From the NCBI GenBank assembly GCA_008638375.1, contig CM018033.1, positions 14,239,763 through 14,303,762 on the forward strand: a DNA stretch of 64,000 bases. Reading direction: 5' to 3'. Each line of letters opens with the position of its first letter. Position 1 is the stretch's first letter. Shown here piece after piece: positions 12,483 to 22,096 of the stretch. The notes beneath the pieces are model-generated. The model was not told the DNA's origin and ran no database searches. It was given only the letters and a program-made list of their open reading frames with translations. Source of the DNA: Nyssa sinensis. Taxonomy: Eukaryota; Streptophyta; Magnoliopsida; Cornales; Nyssaceae. The translations under genes were made by a program, and so were the position numbers.

Positions 12483-12619
12483 ACTAGGTATTAGGTCTTT
12501 TGGGAAAAGACTGAAATTTAAGTTAAGAATGATTAAGATTAGTTCTAGGTTGACTTAAGATCAACTTAGTGATTCGAAAATAGAATTATGAGTTAGGTAA
12601 GTCCTAGGCTACCTAAATA

Positions 12620-12920
12620 TGTGAAGTACGTAATATGAAGTAAAGGCGGGGTATGGGACCCGCGATATATGAAATGATTATGTGAAGTATATGTTATGAT
12701 ATGAAGGCGGGGTATGGGACCCGCATTATATGAATTAGATATGTGAAGTACGTAACGTAATGTAAAGGCGAGGTATGGGACTCGCAGTTCATGAATTAGA
12801 TATGTAAGTACGTGATATGTAATGTAATGTAAAGGCAGGGTATGGGACCTGCACTAGAATAAGTCAAGTTATTAAGAAGTACGTATATGATAGGAAGGCG
12901 GGGTATGGGACCCGTGTTTA
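12620..12920 (+). repeat. Five leader repeats (~61-67 bp), each with a covarying hairpin
   Basis: Five copies lie between PBS and gag, with hairpins at 12646-12663, 12707-12724, 12768-12785, 12835-12852 and 12898-12915. Each hairpin has a 5-bp stem and the same 8-base loop GTATGGGA. The stems are GCGGG/CCCGC (twice), GCGAG/CTCGC, GCAGG/CCTGC and GCGGG/CCCGT. Two copies carry compensating double changes and one a G-U pair. The surrounding repeat unit includes 'gaagtacgta'. The position in the untranslated leader and the stem covariation suggest a structured RNA signal for Gag binding, packaging or dimerisation. That role is inferred. Confidence 0.85.
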
Positions 12921-13038
12921 AGTAAAAGAAATAGGGATAATAAAATATATCCCACATTGAGAACATGAAGTAAATAAAAGTAAATTTTATGCAATGAACA
13001 TGTGATAGAAAACTAATAGATGTGTGTTTTCAGCAAAA

Positions 13039-14136
13039 ATGGTAAATACCAGAAGGACTACGGGAAGTTCCGAGGACAGAATGGATAGGATGGAGCAACT
13101 TATAGAAGCAATGGGCCGAACATTGGCAGGTATCCAAGCTCAGGGCCAAATGCCCCAACCAGTGCCCCAACCAGTCCAAGCTCCTGAACCTCCACCGAAT
13201 CTGGTACGACCTGCTGAGGCAGTTAACACATCTACTTACAAAACATTCCAAGGATTCAAACCGCCTAGGTTTGATGGACTGGATACAACGATTAGTGCAG
13301 AATCATGGGTAAGAGAGATGGAGCGCATTTTTACCGTAATGCCTTGCACAACTGAACAGAAAGTCTCCTACGCTGCTTTCACTTTTAAAGATGCAGCACA
13401 CGAGTGGTGGCTTTTAGAGAGAGATAGGGAACCACCCATGACTTGGGAGAGGTTCTTGGAAGTATTCTATGAAAAGTACTTTCCGAGATCATTAAGAAAT
13501 CAAAAGATAGCCGAATTTGCAACCCTAACCCAGGGAATGATGACGGTGGCCGAGTACGAGACTAAATTTATGAATCTGGCTCGTTTCGCACCACACATGA
13601 TCCACACTGAGGATTTGAAAGCTAGGAAGTTTGAATGTGGTCTCAAAGATAACATTAGGTATCGATTGGAACCTTTTGAGCTTCCGACGTATAACGCGGT
13701 TGTGGACCGTGCCAAAATATTTGAGAGAGCTGGAATAGCCTTGTCCCAGAAAAAGGATAAGAAACAGATGGGCCCCCTGCCTCAGCAAATGAAGAAGACC
13801 AAAACAGGAGGAGGCAGGAGTGTTACATCTGTGAATGAGGAAGGTAATGTTAGTCAAAAGACAGTAGAAACTCCCACATGCCCTACCTGCCAAAAGAAAC
13901 ATTTTGCCCCTTGTCGGCAGGGTACCAATGTTTGCTACAAATGTGGACAACTAGGGCATCGTGTCAAAGAGTGCCCCAAATGGAGTTCAGCTACCAAGGA
14001 ACCTACTGCTATAGCTTCATCGGCTACGCCGCAGGCTCGGACTGCTGAAAAAGGAAAAGGAACTCAAGAACCTACGAGGTACGGGCGAGTTTTCAATATA
14101 TTTTCTGAAGCTGCTCAAGCCTCTAAGGATAATTAG
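13039..14136 (+). CDS. gag: Retrotransposon Gag polyprotein (gag only)
   Basis: An intact frame of 365 codons from the ATG at 13039 to TAG. A GTG in frame upstream at 13024 is less likely as start. The N-terminus is followed by a Gln/Pro-rich linker (residues ~35-55) and a retrotransposon gag core (~75-240), with 'AHEWW' near residue 118 and 'FYEKYFP' near 145. Near the C-terminus are a CPTCQKKHFAPC finger-like motif (~residue 280) and a zinc knuckle of CX2CX4HX4C form, CYKCGQLGHRVKEC (~299-312). This two-finger arrangement is typical of Tekay/Del-type Gags. The protein should form particles and bind genomic RNA. No pol frame follows: only ~150 bases separate the stop from the LTR, so pol must come from other elements. 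It is the only undamaged long gene in the window. Confidence 0.92.
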   Translation: MVNTRRTTGSSEDRMDRMEQLIEAMGRTLAGIQAQGQMPQPVPQPVQAPEPPPNLVRPAEAVNTSTYKTFQGFKPPRFDGLDTTISAESWVREMERIFTVMPCTTEQKVSYAAFTFKDAAHEWWLLERDREPPMTWERFLEVFYEKYFPRSLRNQKIAEFATLTQGMMTVAEYETKFMNLARFAPHMIHTEDLKARKFECGLKDNIRYRLEPFELPTYNAVVDRAKIFERAGIALSQKKDKKQMGPLPQQMKKTKTGGGRSVTSVNEEGNVSQKTVETPTCPTCQKKHFAPCRQGTNVCYKCGQLGHRVKECPKWSSATKEPTAIASSATPQARTAEKGKGTQEPTRYGRVFNIFSEAAQASKDN

Positions 14137-14270
14137 GTATATGATCAAATATTTAAATTCTGTCGTATATGCTTATGGTTTAGATTTAAACTCTAGATAT
14201 GTTAATGATGAAATGTTAAATCTAATCTTCAAAGGTGGGAACAAACGAGTTTTGGGGACAAAACTCTTTT

Positions 14271-14283
14271 AAGTAGGGAAGAA
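14271..14283 (+). promoter_or_regulatory. Polypurine tract
   Basis: AAGTAGGGAAGAA directly before the LTR start TGTAATATCCC at 14284, preceded by 'tttggggacaaaactctttt' as in Tekay-type elements. It primes plus-strand DNA. Confidence 0.8.
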
Positions 14284-16677
14284 TGTAATATCCCGACTCG
14301 GGATACCGGGTCACATGACACTTACTACGAGGGAAGAAAATATATATATATATATAATTAAATAATTATTACATTAATTAATTAATTAATTATAAGACTT
14401 GATATATATATATATATGTATTAATTAAATGTATGTATATGTATATATATATATATATATATATTAAATGAAAGAAATATGGAAATATGAAAAAGATGAA
14501 AGGTAAAAAGGTGAATAAGTGTGAATGTGTGTGTGTGTGTCGGCTAGTGTGTGTGTGTGTGTGTCTTGTATATATATGTGTATATGTATATAATATGTAT
14601 AAATATCTTATGGAAATTAAATGCAAAGTTGAAAAAGAAAAAGTAAAATTTATGGGATGGGAAGTCTAGTGTAGGGCTATGAATCAGAGAGAGGTGGGAG
14701 GAGTGAGAAGAGTCGGTCACTTCTCTATAAAGGCCAAGCATGCAAATCATGCTTTCTTCTTGCTAAAGAAACCAAAAGAACAAGAACTGAAGAGAAGAGA
14801 AGAAGGATTAGAGCAAGAAAGAGGAGGAAAACCAACCAAAAAGGTGAGAATGTTCAAAACTGTCAAAATTCCCTCTCTAGAATTTCTCTACATATGAACT
14901 GATTTAAAGCTTCCATTTTGTATATATGATGTTTAGAACACGTCTAAACCTTAACAAGCATGAAAATCTAGCTTAAAAACACCTAAGATTGCATGACCCA
15001 TAAGCCACGGCCATGGATGGACCTTGCTCAAGCAGGTCTGATCGGAGGGAAACCAAACTTGGTTTGGTGTATAGGGACCTCTTGTAGACCACACAAACAT
15101 GTTAAAAACGTGTGACCGCGACCAAAAAGTATGAACAAAGGCCCTCCAATGTTAAGTTGCAGGTTTCGGGTCTACACCCCAAACCTCTAAACTCATGATT
15201 TAAGTCGTTTATTTAAATGAAAATTTGATCTCCATGAAGAGGGGATCACAACAAGCCAAACCTCATAAAAAATGGTCAAGAAACGAGTATGAACCGAGGC
15301 TAATACAGGTTTAGCTATCATGTCCAAAACCGAACATATGAAGGAGTTTTAAACTCCAAAACGAATGCCAATTTACTCGATTATCTCTTAGAAACATTTT
15401 GGGACAAAAACAGTAAGGATCCATGGATCCAAACTGCACGAAATAGGAGAAAAAGGAAATCGGGAATTAGGGTTTTCAGTCGGTCGCTAGGTGGAAGACG
15501 ACCGAGTCGACTCGTGCACCGTTTAAAACGGTGGGTGGACTCGGGACAAGTGGCAGCCTTGGGGCTTGCCACCGAGTTATTGGAACGACGCCGTTTAGGG
15601 GCGTATACGGTTATATATAAACCGTGTTATGAAAAATTAAGGAAAAAGGAAGCAAATTGTTGCTATGGGGTTTCGATCCCTAACCCTCGCGCGTGGGGAA
15701 GCCCTCATTTTCCACTCGGCCACGCATGCGCGTGTGTCACTCATGGGACAGAATTTATATATAAAATATATATAAAATAAAACAAAAAAATAAAAGGTGC
15801 AACCGCACCTGGTGGGATTCGATCGTGGGATGTATGGGGAGGGAGGTGACACGCTGGCCAGCGTGCCACCCTATTCAACCTGTTCCTTATTCCCCATTAA
15901 TAATATATATATTACATGTTATAAATTAATTTAATTAAATGTAATTAATTAAATTAATTACTCCGAAATAACCCGTTGTCCAAAAATTACAAGTTATATA
16001 TGTAACCTTACTATCTTGGACCTCCTAAGCCCATTGGTGAGGTCCACGACATGAGATGAGGTCCCGAAAAATTTGAGACCCCTAAAAAATGTTAAAATGA
16101 CCAAAATGCCCCTGCCCCATAAACAAGTCAAACAAAGTCCAAATTTAATAAATGAATAGTGTATCCTTACTATTTCGGATATTCTGAGACTAATGGTAGG
16201 GTCCGTTTTACGAGACGGAGCCCGAAAAATAAAGTCACGTAAGGGGTAAATGACCAAAATACCCCTTGACCAAAATTGACAAATTATTAATGTATTCTTA
16301 CTATTTTGGACCTTCTGAGTCCAATGGTGAGGTCCACGACACGAGACGGGGTCCCAAAAAATAAAGACACGTAAAGGGGTAAAAAGACCAAAATACCCCT
16401 GGTACCCCTAAAGCCGAAATGAAATCAGAAAAGGTCTAAACCGACTTTCTTAAACACTCCGGACTCAATGGTAGAGTCTATTCGACCTAAAGAAATGTCT
16501 AAAATGAAAAGACATAAAATTTGATGAATAGTATCTGTTAGATGACTATGAACTGAAATGTTGCCAAAGAACTAAACTGAGGCAAATACGAGAAATGAAA
16601 TACGAAAAGACACGACACATAAACATGTTAAGTAAATAACTTTAAATTAAAGTTAATGGAACTCCCAGAAGAGTATG
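14284..16677 (+). mobile_element. LTR blocks W-V-X (5' portion) of the permuted inner copy
   Basis: Starts TGTAATATCCCGACTC. W (14284-14643) holds (AT)n and (GT)n runs at 14340-14570. V carries the TATA box and a GA-rich transcript start region. X (14966-16677) is the inverted partner of 9142-10852. The LTR then stops abruptly after 'gagtatg' at 16677 instead of continuing through the linker into Y. Confidence 0.85.
14726..14731 (+). promoter_or_regulatory. TATA box of the gag-only element's LTR
   Basis: TATAAA in the context cttctcTATAAAggcc, 443 bases into the LTR. This is the best candidate U3 promoter in W-V-X. If correct, R plus U5 would be over 3.5 kb long. Confidence 0.55.
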
Positions 16678-16716
16678 TTAACTTTAACACGTAAACATGT
16701 TAAGTAAACATGTTAA
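16678..16716. other. Templated filler at rearrangement junction
   Basis: About 39 bases between the end of X and inverted W. They repeat nearby sequence: 'gtaaacatgttaagtaaa' resembles the X bases at ~16620-16637, and 'catgttaac' occurs twice. Such patchwork is typical of error-prone end joining with template switching. Confidence 0.7.
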
Positions 16717-17082
16717 CTTTTTCTTTTTCAACTTTGCATTTAATTTCCATAAGATATTTATACATATTATATACATATATATACATGTACACATATATAT
16801 ACAAGACACACACACACACACACTAGCCGACACACACACACACATTCACACTTATTCACCTTTTTACTTTTCATCTTTTTCATATTTCCATATTTCTTTC
16901 ATTTAATATATATATATATATATACATATACATACATTTAATTAATACATATATATATATATATATATCAAGTCTTATAATTAATTAATTAATGTAATAA
17001 TTATTTAATTATATATATATATATATTTTCTTCCCTCGTAGTACGTGTCATGTGACCCGGTATCCCGGGTCGAGATATTACA
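16717..17082 (-). mobile_element. LTR block W (5' end of the outer LTR), minus strand
   Basis: Reverse complement of 14284-14643, beginning on the minus strand TGTAATATCTCGACCC at 17082. The (AC)n and (AT)n runs at ~16790-16975 mirror those at 14340-14570 with different lengths. It forms the outer right end next to GAATG. Confidence 0.9.
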
Positions 17083-17087
17083 GAATG
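17083..17087. repeat. Target-site duplication, right (GAATG)
   Basis: Matches 7471-7475 exactly. Confidence 0.95.
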
Positions 17088-17404
17088 TGTGGACTTTGTG
17101 GGATTAGGGGTAGAAATGGAAGATATGGAATTTGTGGGATTGGGGGGCAGAAATGGAAATGGAAGTTAAGGAATCTTAGGGGTAAATGGGATGTGTGGAA
17201 AAGGAGGCAAATTTATCTCACCCAAATTTTTTTTTTCCTTGATTCCATTTTCCTCCGTCATCTTTCCTTTATTTTCATTTTCTCCTCTATGTTTTGGCAT
17301 TCCAAGTTCGCGAGCATCACAGTTAATATCAAAATTGGTAGCCAAGATCAAGGTAAATCAGAAAATGAGTTACATGATTATTTAAGCTTAATATAGTGAA
17401 CCCA
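17083..17404 (-). pseudogene. Proline-rich secreted protein gene copy 1, N-terminal part
   Basis: The minus strand shows a signal-peptide-like start related to copy 2, then a charged Lys/Glu-rich stretch, then FPHIPFTPKIP and further proline-rich codons up to the insertion. Damage relative to copy 2: the upstream ATG is TTG (~17404), the next ATG is followed by a stop, another stop lies in the hydrophobic segment, and a TAA falls right after PKIP where copy 2 has CAG. The rest of the gene is at 7340-7475. Its frame through FPHIPF is the one broken in copy 2, so the two dead copies complement each other's reading. Confidence 0.75.
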
Positions 17405-17462
17405 AAAGTTTTAGTGAGAGAAACAAAAAGAGCTTATGTGAAGTCGCTAGCTCCATGGGTTC

Positions 17463-17470
17463 TTATATAG
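17463..17470 (-). promoter_or_regulatory. TATA box of proline-rich gene copy 1
   Basis: CTATATAA on the minus strand, ~60 bases upstream of the old start position, aligned with the TATA of copy 2 at 21070-21077. Confidence 0.5.
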
Positions 17471-17689
17471 AGATAAGAGATGGTATAAGACTAGAGTAAT
17501 ATCATAAAGGCAAGGTCCATAAGAAATGAAAGATTAATGATATGTATCCCATCTCTCATAACCTACCTTTCTTCCACTTCTCTCGTAATGGCAGGTCCAC
17601 CACTTATAAGACCCATAATAAGACCAATAATAAAGATGGGTTATGAGATATGAAAATTCAATCTTTTTCCTTAATAAAATTAATAAAGA

Positions 17690-17815
17690 TGGATGCCCAC
17701 CTCAATTGGCCCCACCTTATATTCTACCATCTCAAAAGGGGTAGGAACCAGTGTTAGACTCAATGGATAATAGGTCCCACCCCTGTATGGTGGAACAATT
17801 GAGGTGGAATATTTA
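17690..17815. repeat. Hairpin-forming inverted repeat upstream of copy 1
   Basis: Arms CCCACCTCAATTGGCCCC (~17696-17713) and GGTGGAACAATTGAGGTGG (~17789-17807) are imperfect inverted copies. A related arm recurs at ~17850-17873. Possibly a MITE remnant; no clear target duplication. Confidence 0.5.
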
Positions 17816-18125
17816 TCATTCTCGTGGTTCAAAATGAATAAAGATGGACATTCCACTTCAATTATCCCACCTTCTAGAACACCTTCTCACAAAAGTGAGA
17901 CCCATCATCTGTGAGGCCCATTACTAAATTTCATCCCTAATGAGCGGATGATTTCAAGGTGGGATGTTCATCTTTATTCTTCCAATAATGATAGAGGGTT
18001 ATGCCATCGGCTAGAAAAAAGTTGAGGTGGAAAACCTCTCTGCTGGGGAAAACTTGGAAGGTTATGCCATTGATTAGGATAGAATTGAAAGGAGTACCAT
18101 GTCCATCAATTGTGCAATTCACAAT

Positions 18126-18673
18126 TAATGATTAGATAAGTTTATATTGAATGAAATTATGTAATTTCTATACTTACCAAAAAAATTATGTAATTAATGT
18201 GATTTTGCTAATAATGAAATAGAAATTTGCAATACAAATTTAGGAAGTATAATTGATATATACAGGGGTGGATCTCCCGTGGGGGCAGTGAGGGCACGTA
18301 CCTACACTAAAATTTTGAAAAAACTTGGGGTTGGAAGGATATTTTATAAGTTTGTAATTTTTTTAATAGTTTCTCCCACTAAATAAAAATTTTATAACTT
18401 TCTTCCACTAAATTCGTTTAATAAATTTTGTAATTAGTCACATTAGGAAATAGACAAGAAAGAATAAAGAGAGTGAGAGATGCTATTTTGTTTTTAAAAA
18501 GTTACTTCAATTGTTTTGTTCCTATTGGGTTTCAACACTAAATTTTGATATATTTTTTCCTTAACTTTATTTATTCATTTTTTTGGTATCTTCCAGTTGG
18601 TGATTTAGCAATTAAAGTAAAAATTAATGATTTCTTTCTCTTCTTTCCTTTTAGCATTCGAAAAACAAAGGAG

Positions 18674-18712
<39 letters not shown>

Positions 18713-19799
18713 TATTCATAAATATGTAAAATATATTTCTTTCTTTTTATATGTTTTAAAGATTTTTGTATCCAAATCTCCATTAAATGACACATCATAA
18801 AATCATTCTTAATATTACTTTCTTTTTACATTTTTTTTGGGTAAAAAAGTGAGAAATATTTTAAAGCTACTTGGGAAACAACTGATTAAAAATAGTAGAA
18901 CAAAAGTACGCTCAAAATGCCTTAGTAGATATATAGATCCGATATAGCCACATATGGTTAGTCTCTATCCCCATAATTTATTCAAATATGAAAATCTTAA
19001 ATTAATTCATATGCCTAGTACTCTAAGAAGTATAAAAATAAAAATATAAAAATTACCAACAAGATCTTGGTTAGTACCTCCTCCACATCCCATATGAGAG
19101 ACTAAGGATTCAAGTGTCCTTAGGGGACAAAGTGGTGTGTGTTTGTAAGAGAGAGACATTTATGAATAAAAACTATTTAAAACAAAAGGAGAAAGAAAAA
19201 GAGAAAAAATACATTTGTTTTTGTAACTCTCTACTATAGAAAAATTTCTAGTAACACTAATTTTCTAGTAATAAAAAAGTAACTAGGAGTTTTATCATAA
19301 TTAAAATTGAGTATAATATATATTTTTAAAGAAAAATGATTATCACCCTTGCAAATATTTATGAATTTCCTATTTTTATTAAATATTTATTGTAAAATTC
19401 ATATACTTGTAAAGTAATTTTTTTCGTTAATAAAAAATATTGTAAACTTAATAACTAATATTTTTATTGATTAATATTTTTTGAATCTTATAAGATTTAT
19501 TAATTATTAACGGGTTAAGAGTCTCATGTACAATGTGAACTATCCAATTTTTAATTTTAAATGAAATTGTTTCTTTTTTTTTATCTATAAAAATCCTAAT
19601 CAAAATTAAAATTTACTTTTCTTTTTATAGTTGAAGCTTGAAGGAATAGTTGGGTATAAGAACAATTTTAGAATTAGAATTGCTAACCCAAGTAACTGAT
19701 AAAAAAAGAGTAACTCAATTTTAGGAGAGGCTAATTTTATTTATATTTGAAAATTTAACTTTTATGAATTATTTATTTATGAATAATAAATGAGATTAT
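18126..19799. other. AT-rich spacer between the duplicated loci
   Basis: No gene-like frame. An (AT)n run lies at ~18674-18712. The stretch at 18265-18320 (caggggtggatctcccgtgggggcag) looks like the terminal sequence of some plant DNA transposons of hAT type, but no matching second end was found. Confidence 0.45.
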
Positions 19800-20570
19800 G
19801 AATTTGGAAAAGAAATAAGCTTGAGCCATCTTCATGATGAGGATACCCTGTTTTCATATTGAATTTATCAAACCATACTAATTTATGTAACTACCTGATT
19901 ATTTAAATGTTTTATTTGAGTATCATTTATAATTTAGGTGTTTTGATGTTTTATGAATTCATTTTATGAATTATTTTCCCCTTAAAATAGCATATATATA
20001 TTTTTGTAAATTTTAAGTTTAGTTAGTATAAAATGAATTTGGTACAAAGAAGGACATGGCAAGGTTTTGGAAGACAGTGATGTATATGGTACATGGGTAA
20101 ACGAAGAGGGGTGGAGGAAAGTTCTCTTTAGACATGCCTCTTACCATCCCTAATTGAGCCTACCTACATCCTAAGATTGCATCTTGTGATTGTTGAAAAA
20201 AAAACTCACCAGGTTGCATGGACTTAAAAAAAAATGTTTTGACAAAATACATAATAGATGACCAAAGCATAACAGTCTAACATAGAGAAACATTTGTTAT
20301 ATCAAACCAAATGGAAATACATTCAACCAACATCTACACTTTAATTTGCATAACAAAATACAGAGTTACAATCTAAAGTATGATATTATAGAAAGAAAAA
20401 GAGACAACTCTTGTCTTCTTATTCCTTCCTCTCCCAAAGTCAGAATATAAATCCTTATGTAGCACAACTATATAACAAGAATGATACTTTAGATCATAGG
20501 GGATCAAAATCCAAATAGAAATATAAGGTTTCCAGAGGAAGCTAACAAACACTCAAAAGCTTATATAGGA

Positions 20571-21014
20571 GGTGGTGTGAGGGAAGGAATGGTGGGAAGA
20601 TGGAAATGAGGGAATGTAAGGAAAGTTGGTAGATTAGAAAGTGGTGGAACCCTAGGAATAATAAGGATTCGGGGAATTAGGGTTGGAAGTGGAATTTGAG
20701 GAATTTGTAGGATGGAGAGAAGAAATGGAAGATAAGGAATTTGTGGGATAGGGGGAAGGAATGGAAATGGAAACTGAGGAATCTCAGGGGAAAATGGGAT
20801 GTGGGGGAAAATGAGACAAATTTATGTCACCCAAATTTACCTTTGCCTTGATTCCTTTTTCCTCCACCATTTTTCCTTCATTTCTATTTTTTCCTTTAGG
20901 TTTTGGCATTCTAATTTGGCGAGCATCACAATTAGTGTCAAAATTGGTAGCCAAAATCAAGGTAAATAAGAAAATGAGTTTCATGATCATTGAAGCTAAA
21001 TATAATGAACCCAT
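20571..21014 (-). pseudogene. Proline-rich secreted protein gene copy 2 (frameshifted)
   Basis: Start chosen at the ATG at 21014, ~55 bases below a TATA box. The N-terminus (MGSLYLASMIMKLIFLF..) is a clear signal peptide or membrane segment, followed by a polar Lys/Gly/Glu-rich section and then short Pro repeats. One extra C in a C-run near 20810 shifts the frame: the original frame stops in TGA just after 'HPIFP' (20784), while the other frame stays open (SPEIPQFPFPFLPPIPQIP ..) to TAA at 20571-20573. Without the shift the product would be ~147 residues. The repeated [IL]P-x(2,3) pattern suggests a plant cell-wall proline-rich protein secreted through the ER; this is family inference. A sequencing error in the C-run would also explain the break. 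Confidence 0.7.
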
Positions 21015-21069
21015 AAACTTATTTTTTTCTAAAGAGTGCTTATGTTCAATAGCTAACTTTACCGAGTGC

Positions 21070-21077
21070 TTATATAA
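21070..21077 (-). promoter_or_regulatory. TATA box of proline-rich gene copy 2
   Basis: TATATAAG-type box on the minus strand, ~56 bases before the chosen ATG at 21014, conserved in copy 1. Confidence 0.55.
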
Positions 21078-21297
21078 AGATAAGGGATGGTATAACATTC
21101 GAGTAATGTTTGATGTCTCACCTCTCATAACCCATCTTTGTTTCATACTTCTCACAAAAGTATGGTCATTCAATAATGAAAGAGGATTGATAGATGTTCC
21201 ATCTCTCATAACCCACATTTTTCCCTTTTCTTTTGTAAAGATATGATCCATCACTCATAAGACTCCATATTTATAATAAAGGTAGGTTATTAGAGTC

Positions 21298-21420
21298 CCA
21301 CCTCAATTATCCCACCTTGTAACCCACACTTACAAAAGTTGGGACCTACTAGTGGATCCCATGAATAGAAAGGCCCACTCTTGTGAGATGGAGAGGTACA
21401 AAGTGAGATAATTGAGGTGG
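21298..21420. repeat. Hairpin-forming inverted repeat upstream of copy 2
   Basis: Arms CCCACCTCAATTATCCCACC (21298-21317) and GTGAGATAATTGAGGTGG (21403-21420) are near-perfect inverted copies. Same arms as in copy 1 (17690-17815). Confidence 0.6.
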
Positions 21421-22087
21421 AATATTTATCATTCTTGTGGTTAGAAATGAATAAATATGGATGTCCCACCTACTATTTATGGAGTCCATTAGTGAATCCC
21501 ACCCTTAGCAAGAGAGTGGATGGTTGTGCCACTAGTTAGAAAAGAATTGAGGTGGAAAATTTCTCCATATTTAGGAAATATTTGAGGGTTGTGCCACCAT
21601 TTAGGAGAGAATTGAAAAGTATGCCATGTCTATCAATTGTTCACTTTACTATCAAAGACTGCATGTGTAAAGATCTAAAAAATCAGAATAAATTTTTCAT
21701 TTTTCCGATAGGACATTAATCATGCATTATATGTTGGTAGGACACTATACGTACATAATTTAGGTATAAGTTATGTTTTGAAGTATAATTTGAGTATGAC
21801 GTAGAAGAAAAATATGCTTAGAATGTTAAAATACACCTCTTGTGAGAAGTTGAGCTAAATCGGAGATAGTATGAAAAATGGGCCCAAAAGGCCAGCTCGG
21901 GTAGGCCCAGCCACGCCCGCCAGCAGGCAAAAACTTTTTATTTTTGGAAAATATATTTTAAAATAATTTTAAGAATTTTGGTTAAAGTACAATATTGATT
22001 TGAGGCATTTCGAGACAGGCTATAGTGTAATGGGATCCTGCGGCTCATTAGGGGCAAAATGGTCTTTTCATCCCTTAACGCCTTTAG

Positions 22088-22096
22088 TATAAATAG
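22088..22096 (+). promoter_or_regulatory. LTR-B TATA box
   Basis: TATAAATAG, 422 bases into the LTR. Confidence 0.6.

Larger units (their letters stand above)
7476..17082 (-). mobile_element. Rearranged gag-only LTR retrotransposon (TR-GAG type)
   Basis: The outer ends are TGTCACGACC (7476) and ..GATATTACA (17082), the two ends of one LTR read on the minus strand, flanked by GAATG. The interior does not follow the expected LTR-internal-LTR order. Name the LTR blocks in order W (0.36 kb), V (0.32 kb), X (1.71 kb), Y (1.62 kb). The plus strand reads Y' X' | Y - PBS - gag - PPT - W V X | filler | W', where primes mean inverted. Reading the minus strand gives W | inverted [Y gag W V X] | X Y. 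The inner segment is therefore a circular permutation of one LTR plus the internal region, placed inverted inside an LTR frame. There is no protease, RT, RNase H or integrase. The reconstructed LTR is ~4.06 kb and the internal region ~1.8 kb. Confidence 0.85.
17088..18125. repeat. Duplicated host locus, copy 1, right part
   Basis: Aligns with ~20700-21655: gene 5' half, TATA region, hairpin-forming repeats and 'ccatgtccatcaattgt' near 18099 versus 'ccatgtctatcaattgt' near 21625. Confidence 0.85.
19800..21660. repeat. Duplicated host locus, copy 2 (no insertion)
   Basis: Second copy of the ~1.9 kb locus in the same orientation as copy 1. At the position of the 9.6 kb insertion, copy 2 runs without a break (ggaagtggaatttgaggaatttgtagg near 20686-20712), so it serves as an empty site. 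Divergence is clear but moderate, with many small indels, so the duplication predates the insertion. Confidence 0.85.

Noticed and set aside
15640..15870. tRNA-like or SINE-like text (GGTTTCGATCCC and GGATTCGATCG) in LTR block X
   Set aside because: T-loop-like bases occur, but no acceptor stem, anticodon arm or A box in the right spacing. They are part of the LTR and present in the inverted copy at ~9990-10160 too.
18265..18320. Possible hAT-type terminal sequence (caggggtggatc)
   Set aside because: No inverted partner and no 8-bp target duplication within 2 kb, so not called as an element.
20824..21246. Plus-strand 140-codon frame opposite proline-rich gene copy 2
   Set aside because: It is the antisense shadow of the real minus-strand gene and its promoter, and is not kept in copy 1.
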